From assembly GCF_018139145.2 (NCBI RefSeq), contig NC_059481.1, positions 10,032,368 through 10,096,367 on the forward strand: a DNA stretch of 64,000 bases, in the 5' to 3' direction. The notes under the pieces were generated by a model. That model saw only the letters and a program-made list of their open reading frames with translations, was not told where the DNA came from and made no database searches. The translations under genes and the position numbers were made by a program. Origin of the DNA: Gymnogyps californianus (Eukaryota; Chordata; Aves; Accipitriformes; Cathartidae). Shown piece by piece: positions 52,701 through 64,000 of this stretch; the first letter of the stretch is position 1; each line of letters begins with the position of its first letter.

Positions 52701-53298
52701 GCAGGAGAAGAAGGAAGAGCGTAAGGCATGTTAATTGCTTTTGGGAATACGCTGTTCCAGGTTAAGAAGAATAAATATTGTACACTCTGGAAAGCATGTT
52801 GATTTTTAGTGGACAGTACTAATTTACACATTCCTCATTTAGAGCACAGAGATAATACTAAAAATGGATCCTTTGGTGGGTGTAGTAAAAAATACATATA
52901 TTGGGACAATTCTCATTGTCCGTGTCACTGCATAAACATGCAGAATAAAAGATAAAATAGAATGGTGGTGTTGCACTGCATGAAAAGCAGGACAAGTGGT
53001 GGCAAACAGCAGCCCACCATGCATTAGCTGTCACTACAATGGCACAGGGGCAGAGGGTACATCAGAGCACAGCTAGGAGATTTGTTTAACAAATTTAGTG
53101 TGTAGGTCCTATCTGGCATGATTTTCTATATGAGTTTTTATTACAGTGCCAGTTGGGTACAGTAAGCTTTCCGACTTCTCCTTCCTATGCTTATACCCTT
53201 ACAAGCCCATAGTGAGATCCACTCCATAGTATGCATTTTTTGCTGCTGCTGAGCAAAGCCAAGCAGAATTTCTGCTTATAGGTGATCCTACTAGGTGA

Positions 53299-53334
53299 AT
53301 ATATCTATCTATCTATATCTCTCTCGCTCTCTCG
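53299..53334. repeat. ATCT/CTCT microsatellite
   Basis: Tandem TATC units pass into CTCTCG/CTCT units. This is a likely polymorphic tetranucleotide repeat. Confidence 0.8.
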
Positions 53335-56107
53335 CATTTTCAGATGTTGGTTAAGAGATGTATCTCAAAACTGTGAATCTAATTCCAGACTGTACTGTTC
53401 TGCTTCACACTGTTTTACCAGTAAACAATTAAAATAAGCCCAGCTGATTTATGTAATGGAAGATTTACTCTGCTAGGCAGAAGTTTCTGCTGGTGCACAG
53501 CCTTGTAGGGTCTTGTCAGGGGAAAATGGGTATGAAGCTGTTGTGAACAACTCTCTGTTGATTTCCAAAATGACTTGTACTCTTGTAGCTATAAAATAGA
53601 GCAACCATAAAATAATCTGGCTGGGTTTCTTTCCTTTTATATTTTCTAAAGGTCCCAGATATGTTCCTTTTTGAAGAGAGATGTGCCTTTGGAATACCAA
53701 GGCACTGTTCAGGAGGGAGGAGTCATGAAGGGGTTAAAATAGGAGCACAGCTGTATATTAGACACTGGTTGCCCACTATAGAACTCATGTTGACTGTAAA
53801 GCGGAGTGAATGTAATGTTTTTAAGGAAATCTAGCAGACTCACAAAAATACACATTATCTAGTGGCAGGAAAGAAATCAAAGCAAGACTAAGTACATTTT
53901 ACTGATGCACTGGATGCAGTAAGAAACTCTTTTCCTTGCGGAGGCTACTGCTGTCTTAAATACACGAAGCAAAGCTACAGGCAGATTTTTGAGCAACTTT
54001 ATAATCTAATCTATTTATAATCAAATTTTATTTCAATTGCATGCAGGCTGGGAGTGCCGGAGCTGGTTATTGTTACTGGTTCCCTAAATGAATGCACTAA
54101 GATTTAGAAGCTGGGTTCACTAACAATGAGTTTAATTGGTATCTACACACAGTACTGAAGTCCCAAAATTGTATTCCAGGCACACACTTGACTCAGTGAA
54201 AAATTGGGATAGATTATGTAGAGACAGTGTGTAATTCCCCTTGCAAAGTCCTTACAAGTGCAGAGGGAGGACATGTGGTCAAGACAATCCCTTCTGCTAG
54301 CTACCCTAGCTATTGGCTGCTACAAGGTCTTTAGAGGCAGTGATAAATTTGAGGGTAGTCATCTGACTTGCCTTAATCAGCACTGATTAAAAAGATCTAA
54401 ATGGCTCCTGGCAGCCCCTGGATCAGAAGGATACGGATGCTCTCTCCCTAGTGGTATGCCAGTCACCACTGTGGAGGTACATTCCATCTATAAATGTCAG
54501 GGGTAACATTTCAGTCAAAAGTTGTACAGTGGCACTCAGAAGAGCTGATACAATGTGAAGGTATAAGAAGAATGTGAATAACACTGCAAATATTACAAAG
54601 TTGTTATGTACATTGATTGTGGGGCCTTTTGGGGAGGTCATGTTCTTTTCTGTTGACTCTCTCTGAAAAGATAATGGCATACATAGAGGAGAGCTTAAAG
54701 ATAGGCAAGAAAAATTAACAGGCTTCTGTATAAGTGTAATTTTAAAAGCTGGTTAGTTTAAAGAGAAGATAAATAGGAAAAAAGTAAATGGCAAAAGTAA
54801 ATCAACTACTCGTTCTTCTTTATCCTTTCTCATAATTCAAGAACATGTAGACATGCAGTTAAACTGAATGGCTGAAGCTTTAAAAAGCTTAAAAGAAAAT
54901 GTTTCTTCATGATACTTAACACCTCAGATTCCCCTTCAATGAAATGGGGCAACATTTTTTCTCCATCTCCACCAAACGTTGAAAGTTTCTGAGTTCTTAA
55001 ACACCAGTTGCTATGTAAGTTAAAATTAGCTTAGGCAAAATAATATAGAATTGAATAGAGCACCATAACTTTTCTGTAGAGTTTTTAATGTAGCCTCTAG
55101 ACTTAAGTGTCTAAAGGACATCCTGCATAAAAGTAATTATGGTGACTTTAAAAAGACATAGAAAAGCTCCTATAGCTACTTGTATTCGCAGTGAAGTATT
55201 TGGACATCAGAAGAACCCAAGGAGTTATCTTTCCTTACAGATCAGATCTCAAAAAACCTCCAACAATGGTATTTAGAAATTTGGCCTTACATTATTAATT
55301 AATGCAGAATATAAGCAAACATGTAGATATATTCCTGCAAATTCATATAAGCAGCTGTAGCATACCTGAGGAACAAGATGGCAGTTTGTGGACGTCAGAC
55401 CCAGCACCCAGGGTGAAGTCAAAACTTCAGGGTTTCCAAGGTCTTCTGGAATGGAGTAGTGACCCTAAGCTATTTGCACAGTGAAATCTAACAGTAGGTG
55501 AGAGAATGACTTCTAGTATACTGCTCTCTCTTCTTCATGAACCATCTACTTCGTAACTCTTTCTGAGTGGAACTGTTGATGAAGTGATCAGGAGAAAATC
55601 GTTTTTGACTTTGCATGCTCTAGGCTTGTATTTTACTCACTGAGGAAGGAATACGTTAGCTTGAATTTAAATAAAATAAATTTAAACTTATCTTAAAAGT
55701 AATTTTTGTTGACTTGTATTAAATGAGGTGCCAAACAAATGCACTATCAAAGTATATCTCTTCAAAGTACATCCACTGAATGGGAACCATATAAATGTGA
55801 AGAGAAAAGACCTTAAAGGAAATGTTAGTCAGGTATTATATTTTGTGGCTAAAGGCCATCTAGGAGAAGCAGTAAAATAATTGCTGTAGTGAGGATTACA
55901 AAGTATGTCATATTACACCTCACTATAAATATCACTTTAATTTTTTATGGCACAGATTATTTGTAAGTTTATTTTATATACTGCATAGCACTTAAATGTC
56001 ACTAGATCTAAAACCCTTATCCAGGAAGCTCATTAGTTGAGCTGTCTGCGTCTGTATATCTGCCATCAGCATCTGGTGAGAGGGCTGCTGCTGACCCTGC
56101 CAGACTT

Positions 56108-56178
56108 GGGTCATGAGGTCAGCGGGTCTCATTTATTATTCAAAATTGCTTTCTGACCTTTTATCAGCTAGGTCAAAG
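56108..56178. promoter_or_regulatory. Nuclear-receptor half-site cluster (DR2-type)
   Basis: GGGTCA (56108-56113) and AGGTCA (56116-56121) form a direct repeat spaced by two bases, the DR2 layout bound by retinoic-acid-receptor/RXR heterodimers. A third, imperfect half-site, GGGTCT, follows at 56124-56129, again after two bases. TGACCT (56154-56159) and AGGTCAAAG (56170-56178) lie 25-50 bases further on. Motif presence is seen directly; function as an enhancer is inference. Confidence 0.35.
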
Positions 56179-57792
56179 AATGCTGCATTCTCCTTGGTCA
56201 AATTTTATAGTGAAATCAGTATCATGCACAGATAATATAATTACCAATTCATGTGAATCTCATTCCTCTCTCTCCAAAAATGTACTCACGTTGAGGTTGA
56301 TGAAGTTCAAAGAGTTGCCTGTACAAAGGCATGTATGCTTCAAGACTATGTGTATACCTTGTCATCCTTGTGAAATAACACATGTAGCTTCATATCTAAT
56401 TCACGCTTCAAATTGTGCATCTACTTTCCACCATTGTGGTACTGAGACAGCTAAAGGCAGAGCTCCATAGTTAACAGATGACCTCTCATTTTTACCACTC
56501 CTGTTCTTTTGAATAGATTCCTTTTCACTATTTATATATTCAATACATTTTCAGTAGTAACGGTACCTCCCCTTCAGCTGCACATGTGTATCAGTTGAGT
56601 ATAGGAGAACTTAGCACTGCAAAGCAAGAAAAGCCAATAAATGTGAAGATGGTTTTCTTGGAGATTATAATAGATTCTGGAAACAAAAAGTACTGAAAGT
56701 TCAAAATATTTTTAAAATATTTTCTGATTACAGATGTGATCTAGATCTAGGAAATCACTGGCCAGCATGATTTCAGTCCCAAACAGAATCAAGAAGGACC
56801 CTGGCAAAATTAACAAAGAACTGATGATTTGAAATTTTTGTTCTATGGTGAATAAATAGGAAGCATAAATAACATTACAATAAGGAAAATATTTTTAGAA
56901 TTTTAGAATACTAAACTTTGAAGAGAAAATTAACCATCAGATCTTAACAAGCCATACTACAATATGGAAAACTGGAAACCATAAATGGCAGATTGATTCT
57001 TAAAGGGAGCTGTGTAGTTCAACATTATTCCTCTGGAATGATTTCATCCTTTTTAAAAGAAGGAGCTAAAGGTCACATTGGTCTTGCCCTTGAAGCAGAC
57101 AATATGAGTTGTCAGCTTGTGCTTTCTGACACTGCATATGATGAATAACCTTGACATAGTAATAAACAAATAACCTATATTAACGTTTGTAAGTATGGTG
57201 AAGTATTAATGTAATATATACTTCAACAATATATTGTGAATATACAGCTTTCATAGAAATGGATTTCTTCTAGTAATACTGTAGTAAATTTATGGTTTGT
57301 TAAATATTGCTGTAAAATAAATATTCTTTAAGTAACAGAATGTATACATATCTGAAATACAGCCAACCATATATACATAAACAAAGAGAAGTACTTTAAA
57401 CAAGCAGGCACTGAATTAAAATTATGCAAAAAACCTGAACATTTGTATTCATAGAGATACTCAAATTGTTGTGAATAGTTCATTTTTAGCATTTCAAATA
57501 CCTGTAGTCAGTTGTCTTTGTAAGTGCAGCTCTGTCATAAATCAGTATTCAGTAAGGTTATCAGCTATTCTCTTTTGGTGTTTGCAGTAGCAGAGAAAAA
57601 TAATTGTGTACTGGTAAGATGTCAAGGTGTACGTAACGTTTGGTTGAAATGAGGTGTTTTCTTCTAAATATGGGAAGCTGAGAGTCTAGTTGTGGGGAGA
57701 GTTACAACATGGTATAGTAGTCCTTTTAACAAATTCTGTAGCTTTAAGAACAGTCTTGTACTCTTTATAGCTGTCTTGATGGTACATTAAGG

Positions 57793-57828
57793 TTTTTTGT
57801 GGGGGTTTTTTGTTTGTTTTTTTTTTTT
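57793..57828. repeat. T-rich/G-rich simple repeat
   Basis: T-runs are interrupted by GTGGGGG and GTTTG. This is the reverse-complement form of the A/C-rich tracts elsewhere in the window. Confidence 0.75.
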
Positions 57829-60817
57829 AACTGAAAATTAAACAAAGCTATTGGATACCAATGAAATGCAGATTAGCATTACAGGATAGTATTTAGCCCT
57901 GTGCAGAGGTTGAAGTACAGATTTTCTCTTGTTCATAAGTAATATCTGTATCTTGCAGGTATTCTGTAATTTTATACATAACTTTTGTTTGCTTTTAACT
58001 ACACACCATGCTCCTAAACAATTAATCTATTTCTAGCATAGACAAGCTGTGTTGAGATCTCTCAGTATTCTTTCTGAATCTTTTAGAGACATCTACATGT
58101 ACTGTTTGTTACGTGTGAGTTAACCCCAGGTCCTACTTCAGCCTTTATTATTAGGCAAACTCTATTATAATCATGATACAATAAATATTCATCATATGTG
58201 ACAGTTTGAGAAACACCTTCTATCTTAATACTTGCAAAACACCCTAGCACATATCCCAATGTACTTTATGAAGTGAAAAAAGGCATTTGTCATTCCTCCT
58301 TCCAAGTATTATGAATCTTACGTGTCCATGAAAGATACTTTGCAGGAGGTGAGTGTCCAGAAGAGATCAAGGATATGTTTCATAGTATCATAAAAATGTT
58401 TCAAAGGTTCTAAAATTTAGATTGGAGAAATGTGGAGAATAGCATGCTATTGCTGTCGATGAAAGAAACCAAGACTGCTAGTTAGAAGTCAAAAGCCATT
58501 GTACGATAATACTGCAGAAACTAAATGAGAAGAAAAATGTATAGAAAACAGTACTAAGTAGATGAGTGAAAAAAGTTTTATCTTCCTCTTTTAACAAACA
58601 TTTAACTGCTCAGAGATTTACATGTCTTTACATGTATCCATCACTATTCCTATCGTTAATTGGGGTTAAGTGCTAGAACTAAATGAATAAAGAGAAAGGA
58701 CAATCCTTCTATTGTCTTTACATTGAGTGTTAAGTGAAACTTCTTAAAAAGTGAAAAGTAAAGGAAAGAAAATGAATATATATCCAAAAGAGTGTGCAGT
58801 CCCAAAGAAACTAATTTAAAAAAAAAAAATCTGCTCTTTAGTATGTGACATTGTAAGAATAAAAGATAAGACAACAAGGAAGGTGGGCCCTGACTATTCA
58901 TTTGCACTCAATAGCTGTCTTCATGAACTAAAACAAACCAAGCGATTGGTCCTTCTAAACCACATTTTCACTTTCCTTCAGCTCTGAATGACTGAGTGGT
59001 TCCCTTGGAATGGAGCCTGAAGTGGCAGCTGTGAATGCAACTATAAAAGTGTCAGATAGATACAGATAATGTGTTTTATAATAATACAATATGGTAATAC
59101 TGCTGTGATCCCTATTTTGTAAACCTGAATTTAACTCTTCACATTAATAGAATTATTTTAATCTGTTCTTTAGCCTTTCAGTTTTTCCTAGGAACAAAGA
59201 GTGCGTGTAAGTGAATTAACAAACCTAGGTACTAAATACCTTACACAAACAGCAAATCTGTTTGCATACTCTTGAAGTCCAATAGGCCACGTGCACTGTA
59301 GATAGTCTTTCATATGCTGCCACAAGAATTCTTGCAATTCTGTAACAATGTAAAAATGTAAAGTGGAGCTCTCTTGGCAGAGGTAGGCTATTCCCCTCTG
59401 GAAAAAGCATCAGGCAGCAGTTTATAGCTAGAAGCTCACCTGCATTTGTCATTTGGCTGTGATAAAGGATGTGCAAAGACTGGGGTGCCTATGAGCTTCA
59501 GTGGGCTTTGTGCATTTAATTAATCATTGAAATCAGGTATACTGCTGTGCTACAGCTGTGCAGTCTCAAATCATTGGACTAGGAAGGCTGAGGCTTTATT
59601 TTGGAGCTGAGAGTTTATTTGGGGTATTTTGGAAAAGATTAGGCAGATTCCAGAGTGCCAGTTATATTCTGGTGAAAGTGAACTTGTCTTCTGCGCTTTT
59701 GAACGTAGTTATGGAAAGTTGTCTTACTTCTACAATATCCGTTCTAATCTTTTTTACTTATCCATTAGAATTTCTGTGCTGCTTGCTTCATCTCAGCCAC
59801 CTTGGCCAAACTCAGGTTGTGGTAAATCAAGAGCAGCTCTATTGCTTTTTATAAAAGTGCACCTAGTTAACACAGAGATGAACTCAGTGCCCTGAGCACG
59901 GAGTGAGCATTCTGTGATTTATTTTACAAGAATGCTGTGTTCTCTGTTAATTATGCTGCAGCCATCACACTGTGCTTTTGAAACTGCAATCAAGGTCCTG
60001 CTGCACATTTGTACCTTTTTTGTGCAGGAGCCCTTTTGGCATTTCCACTTCACTCATCTTACAAGCTGGAGTGCAACCTTTAGTGGTCTCCTGAACTGGC
60101 AGTTTTGTTTCCTGAAACACTAAATTTTTTTTTATCCTTCCATATGTAGAGGGATATATACGACTGTCCCTAGATTAACCTCTGATTGTGCAGACAAGCT
60201 GGTACTTCAGAGCACATAGGAACAGAAACAAATCAACCAGTAAAAGAGAAGAATACCAGCAACACGATTTGAAGTACCTGCAGGAGACAGGTAGGACACT
60301 TCCATATGGAATTTCTTGTTGAGGACTGGATCATTTCCAAATAGTCAGTGTATGCTTACCTTTTCTATGTGTGAATTGGAATACAGATGTGCACAAATAA
60401 ACAACACCCTGGAACAAGTAATTTCAGAATACCTAAATAAAGATATTCCAGATACTTTTGACTAGGTATATTGCAAAAAGCAATAGAAATCTTTGCTTTC
60501 AGAATTAACAAGAAACTAATGATCAGACATGAACGAAAAATCAAATTCTAACCAGTGACTTGCCTACCACAATAATACAGCCAGTGAACGTAATGTTGTT
60601 TCACCAGCCTTCATAATTTTATGGCAAATCTTATGGTACCTTGTGTGTTTCTTTTCTGAAAGTCCCAGTTCTTATAGCAAAGTGATAATATTAAAGTATT
60701 AACTTTTACTAAAAGCAAAAGAAACCCAGAGGAAATGACATCTTCCTGAGGAATAAAGGCTCAACACCCAAATAGGCTAACACTTAAAAAAACAAGTGAA
60801 AAGAACCTAAATAAAAC

Positions 60818-60832
60818 TTTTTTTTTTTTTTT
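60818..60832. repeat. Poly-T run
   Basis: About fifteen consecutive T residues. No retrocopy is recognisable on either side. Confidence 0.7.
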
Positions 60833-61598
60833 AAACCTCATACCTCTGAAGACTTGAGTCTCATGCTGAAAGTGGCCAGTTCCGAAACTGATTGCAAACT
60901 TTTAAGTTTGGTAACATTGAATGGCATGCTCCTGTTACATTTGACCAACCTTATTTAAGCGAAGTGCAATGAATTTGACATTTTAAAAAATCCTGCCACT
61001 TCTCCATCTAGATTGTTTCTGCCTCACACCCTCACGTAGCACTTGAATGCACCAAAGAGAGCATGGAAGAGCTCACAGCTGTGTTACTCTTTGGCTCTTC
61101 ATCCCCCCATGGTGCTTAACTCCAGTAAGAACATGTTTCACCTATTAACAGCAGATCATCTGCATTTTTTGGAACCATGCTTTTTAGTTCCTTGCACATG
61201 TGGTTTCACACAGCCTCTGAGCCACAGAAACACTTGTCAGTCACCTCCTTAGATGCCCACCTTCTTGGAAGTTCCTGTAGTGTCTGTCTTACCTGTTTAT
61301 TACCCATCTCAAAGTGGAGGGTCCAGGCTCTTTTGTCCACTTACATCTTGCTGATGGCCTGAAGAATAAAGTTGAGCGTAGGTGAATGGAGTGAAGGTGC
61401 AGTATTAGACAGGGGTCATCTTTTACCCATTAAGTACTTCACAGCTCCTTGCTTATCTGCTCATTTGAGGGAGTGCCACATTCTTTTTCTGGAGATATAT
61501 CCTGTGGTGCTTAAAGGGGAGAGTCTGTTTCCCAAACCTGTGTCTGTTTTGTGGTAACTGAAACAGATGGTCCGCATTCATTACCAATATAATTATGT

Positions 61599-61603
61599 AT
61601 CAT
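61599..61603. repeat. Target-site duplication, left copy
   Basis: ATCAT here is repeated exactly at 62200-62204 and directly borders the LTR at 61604-62199. Confidence 0.85.
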
Positions 61604-61740
61604 TGTCGTGGTTTAACCCCAGCCAGCAACTCAGCACCACACAGCCGCTCGCTCACTCCTCCCCCCTTCCAGTGGGATGGGGAGAAGAGTTGGAAAAAAA
61701 AGTAAAACTTGTGGGTTAAGATAAGAACAGTTTGATAACT

Positions 61741-61836
61741 AAAGTAAAATAAAATATAATAATAACAATAATAATAAAATATAATAGTAATAAAAAGGAA
61801 TATAACAAAAAAAAAAAGAGAGAGAAATAAAACCCA
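61741..61836. repeat. AT-rich expansion inside solo LTR
   Basis: AAT/AATA units and an A-run pass into GAGAGA. They replace sequence that in the sister LTR (about 28740-28830) is of ordinary complexity. It lies downstream of the LTR TATA box in sense orientation. Confidence 0.75.
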
Positions 61837-61927
61837 AGAAAAGACAAGTGATGCACAATGCAATTGCTCACCACTCGCTGACCGATGCCCGAGCAGCGAT
61901 CCGCCCCTCCTGGCCAACTCCCCCCAG

Positions 61928-61935
61928 TTTATATA
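61928..61935 (-). promoter_or_regulatory. TATA box of second solo LTR
   Basis: Minus-strand TATATAAA at the position equivalent to the TATA box of the first LTR. Confidence 0.6.
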
Positions 61936-62204
61936 CTGGGCATGATGTTCTATGGTATGGAATACCCCTTTGGCTAGTTCGGGTCAGCTGCCCCGGCTGT
62001 GCTCCCTCCCAGCTTCTTGCACACCTGCTTGCTGGCAGAGCATGGGAAACTGAAAAGTCCTTAACTTAGGATAAGCGCTACTCAGCAACAACTAAACCAT
62101 CAGCGTGTTATCACCATTATTCTCACACTAAATCCAAAACACAGCACTGCACCAACTACTAAGAAGAAAATTAACTCTGTCCCAGCTGAAAGCAGGACAA
62201 TCAT

Positions 62205-64000
62205 CCATCAGTTCAACAATGCACCTTTCTGATACTTATACATATCAATAAATATTGCTTATTAATTCACAGAATAGCGAAGTCCAGACTTCGTTCTCAA
62301 TTGCATCAAGAGAGTAGCTGCCTTAAAATTAATCTAGATTTATGCTTCTGTAACACAGCCCAGAATCATTGTCCTTATATACAAAATAGATTTCTAGCTA
62401 CACAAAAAAGGGACAGCAACTCCTAGTAGCTGGTGTTTGGGAAAAAATACAAAATTATATAAATTCGTCAGATGCTAGTTTGCTGCCCTAAACACCAGTT
62501 CACTACAAAACCATGTAACTGGAAATCGTGAATTAAATCCTGTGCAGCCAAGGATCATGCATAATGTAACATGGCTACTGCAAACAGTTCGCTCCTGATC
62601 ATTTAAATTTCCTTCTTGCTCTTACAGACATGAGGAGCCTGTATTTGAAGTAGTCCCTGATGAGATTTTGCTTTTACGTCTTTGGAGAATGCCCTTGTAC
62701 ATGTTTATAGGACAAAGTAGAAGGATTACATAGGTGGATTTTTGCTTTTATGGTATTAACTGTAATCATTTAAAAAGTACATACCTTGGTACAATATGAT
62801 CATATATGCACACCTCAAAAATCTTTTGACTGTATGGAAAATAAGTGGCCTAATGCTCTAAGCCTTTAAGTAATAATATTATGATTGGGTCATGTGCGTG
62901 AGATACCCACTTTTAAACTGAACATGCAATTTCCTCTGAAAAATAGGATTTCCATATCTTTTATTAATTTTTATGAAGAGGATTTTAGTAAGCAGCCCAC
63001 TGTAGGGCAGTGTTATTTCTATAGTACTGTCATGTTAGTGGTGAGAATAGATAGGTTACTATATCAGCACTGCTAATGTTCAAAAAGGCAATTTGTTTAA
63101 AAGAAAGGGACAGAAGAAGAAGTAAGTGGACTTCACAAATTAAAAACTGCATAGCAGTTTCACTGCAAACCATCTACTAGTCATACAGTACTATCCAATT
63201 AATCCATTACTCTTAGAAGAGGAATCCCTGTATATCCAGGTACAATCCTTGCCAAATATCTGGACATAATCATAGGCTTTTAGGATTACAAGTAACATAA
63301 TAAAGGATAATGATCAGAAATTAAGCACACCAATACAGAATGCTTGGGTTAACTGGAGCTGCCATGTGCACTATGAGGCAGCAGTCTGTTAGGTTTAAAG
63401 TGAGATTAAGGAGTTGTGTAACCTGCAATTATGCTGTTTTTCATTAAAAAAATAAGATGATTGGGCTCAGTAGGGCCCTTCCTTATATTTACCTCTGTTT
63501 AATTGGATTGGGAACTGCTTAAACATCTTTGAGTTGGAGCTTATAAGAAGATGATCCCAGCTGTTTTTCGAAGCTTAAGACAGCAGGCAGACAACATGAT
63601 CATGTCAAGACTCATACTAAAGCCTTAATCCTACTTTTTCATCAACTAGCACTACAGCTGAGTCTTTAACCTCCTAAGTACTAAATGTGCTTTGGATCTC
63701 TCACAATATATTTGCTGTCAAATGTTATTGTCTAATAATATTAATTTTTGCTTCCTTTCTGAGAAGGACTTTAAAGAATAGTCTCTGTCTATCTGGAGAG
63801 CTATAGTGTAAGCCTGTATTTTCAGTCCTTTTAAAAATACAATTTATAAGCTTGCATCTATTGAAGTCTGTTGTTCTCTGTGGAGGCGAGGAATCGTGTT
63901 GACCTGCACCTCACCTTGTTATAATGTAAAACCCAGTATATTGGTAACTATTTTTCATTGTACAAGTATTACTAGATTGAATATAGTTTTATTTTCTATA
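62205..64000. other. Gene-poor DNA; one exon-like acceptor
   Basis: No recognised gene or transposon. A very good splice acceptor (TTGCTCTTACAG) at 62627 is followed by a 34-codon open frame to a TAG at 62731-62733, with an AATAAA near 63299. It resembles a terminal exon in form, but its peptide does not resemble the WDR72 tail. The rest is AT-rich unique sequence. Confidence 0.55.

Larger units (their letters stand above)
49791..61603. other. Gene-poor DNA with possible regulatory patches
   Basis: No gene is recognised. Several stretches look like conserved regulatory DNA rather than neutral spacer: about 50980-51150, 51790-51920 (with an inverted repeat), 56030-56230 (nuclear-receptor half-site cluster) and 59880-60110. 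Simple repeats occur at 53299-53334, 57793-57828 and 60818-60832. Open frames up to 98 codons (for example 59558-59854) overlap each other in different frames and show no domain. Confidence 0.65.
61604..62199 (-). mobile_element. Second solo LTR, same avian ERV family
   Basis: This is a 596-bp solo LTR in the same orientation as the copy at 28604, bounded by a perfect ATCAT 5-bp duplication. On the + strand it begins TGTCGTGGTTTAACCCCAGC and ends in GGACA, giving TGTCC...CGACA in sense orientation, so the terminal TG/CA is intact. It shares with the first copy the AACCCCAGCC end, the 'CACCACACAGC' block, the TATA region and the segment near 61945-62020. It differs by an A/T-rich expansion at about 61741-61836. 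No internal retroviral genes are present. Open frames at 61600-62069 on either strand are LTR shadows. Confidence 0.93.

Noticed and set aside
61600..62069. Open frames of 105 and 73 codons on opposite strands
   Set aside because: They are shadows within the second solo LTR and its AT-rich block.
28599..62204. The two LTRs as ends of a single large provirus
   Set aside because: Each has its own distinct target duplication, and a WDR72 exon plus unique DNA lies between them.

Overview
This window is vertebrate nuclear DNA and almost certainly avian. It is AT-rich and CpG-poor, and its genes are split by multi-kilobase introns. It carries chicken-repeat-1 (CR1) retrotransposon 3' ends with their typical short terminal repeats, and two solo LTRs of a bird endogenous-retrovirus family. 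No bacterial-type operon, CRISPR array, rRNA or tRNA gene was seen.

The one gene I can support is the 3' part of WDR72 on the + strand. Five coding exons (415-620, 20656-21479, 25408-25499, 28452-28534, 35553 onward) join through GT-AG introns with fully compatible phases. Together they give about 460 residues of uninterrupted reading frame that match, from memory, the C-terminal half of vertebrate WDR72 (paralogue WDR7). The N-terminal WD40 exons lie upstream of the window. The extreme C-terminus is unsettled: the last recognised exon has a strong internal donor, two weaker donors and an in-frame stop. A 60-nt in-phase segment at 18907-18966 with good splice sites may be an unrecognised optional exon.

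Layout: 1-414 is intron. 415-35753 is the WDR72 3' half, with introns of about 20.0, 3.9, 3.0 and 7.0 kb; these contain a roughly 500-bp CR1, an older CR1 scrap and a solo LTR at 28604-29192. From 35754 to 64000 I find no convincing gene. This is either a long terminal intron plus 3' flank, or plain intergenic DNA; in mammals the 3' side of WDR72 faces the gene-poor interval towards ONECUT1. It holds a CR1 scrap at 49741, a second solo LTR at 61604-62199, simple repeats and several stretches that look like regulatory DNA. The best of these is a cluster of nuclear-receptor half-sites at 56108-56178.

The most notable points are the intact WDR72 reading frame in a presumably toothless lineage, the candidate 60-nt exon, the ambiguous 3' end, the half-site cluster, and the two same-orientation solo LTRs with perfect 5-bp target duplications. 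I saw no evidence of an undescribed multi-gene system.
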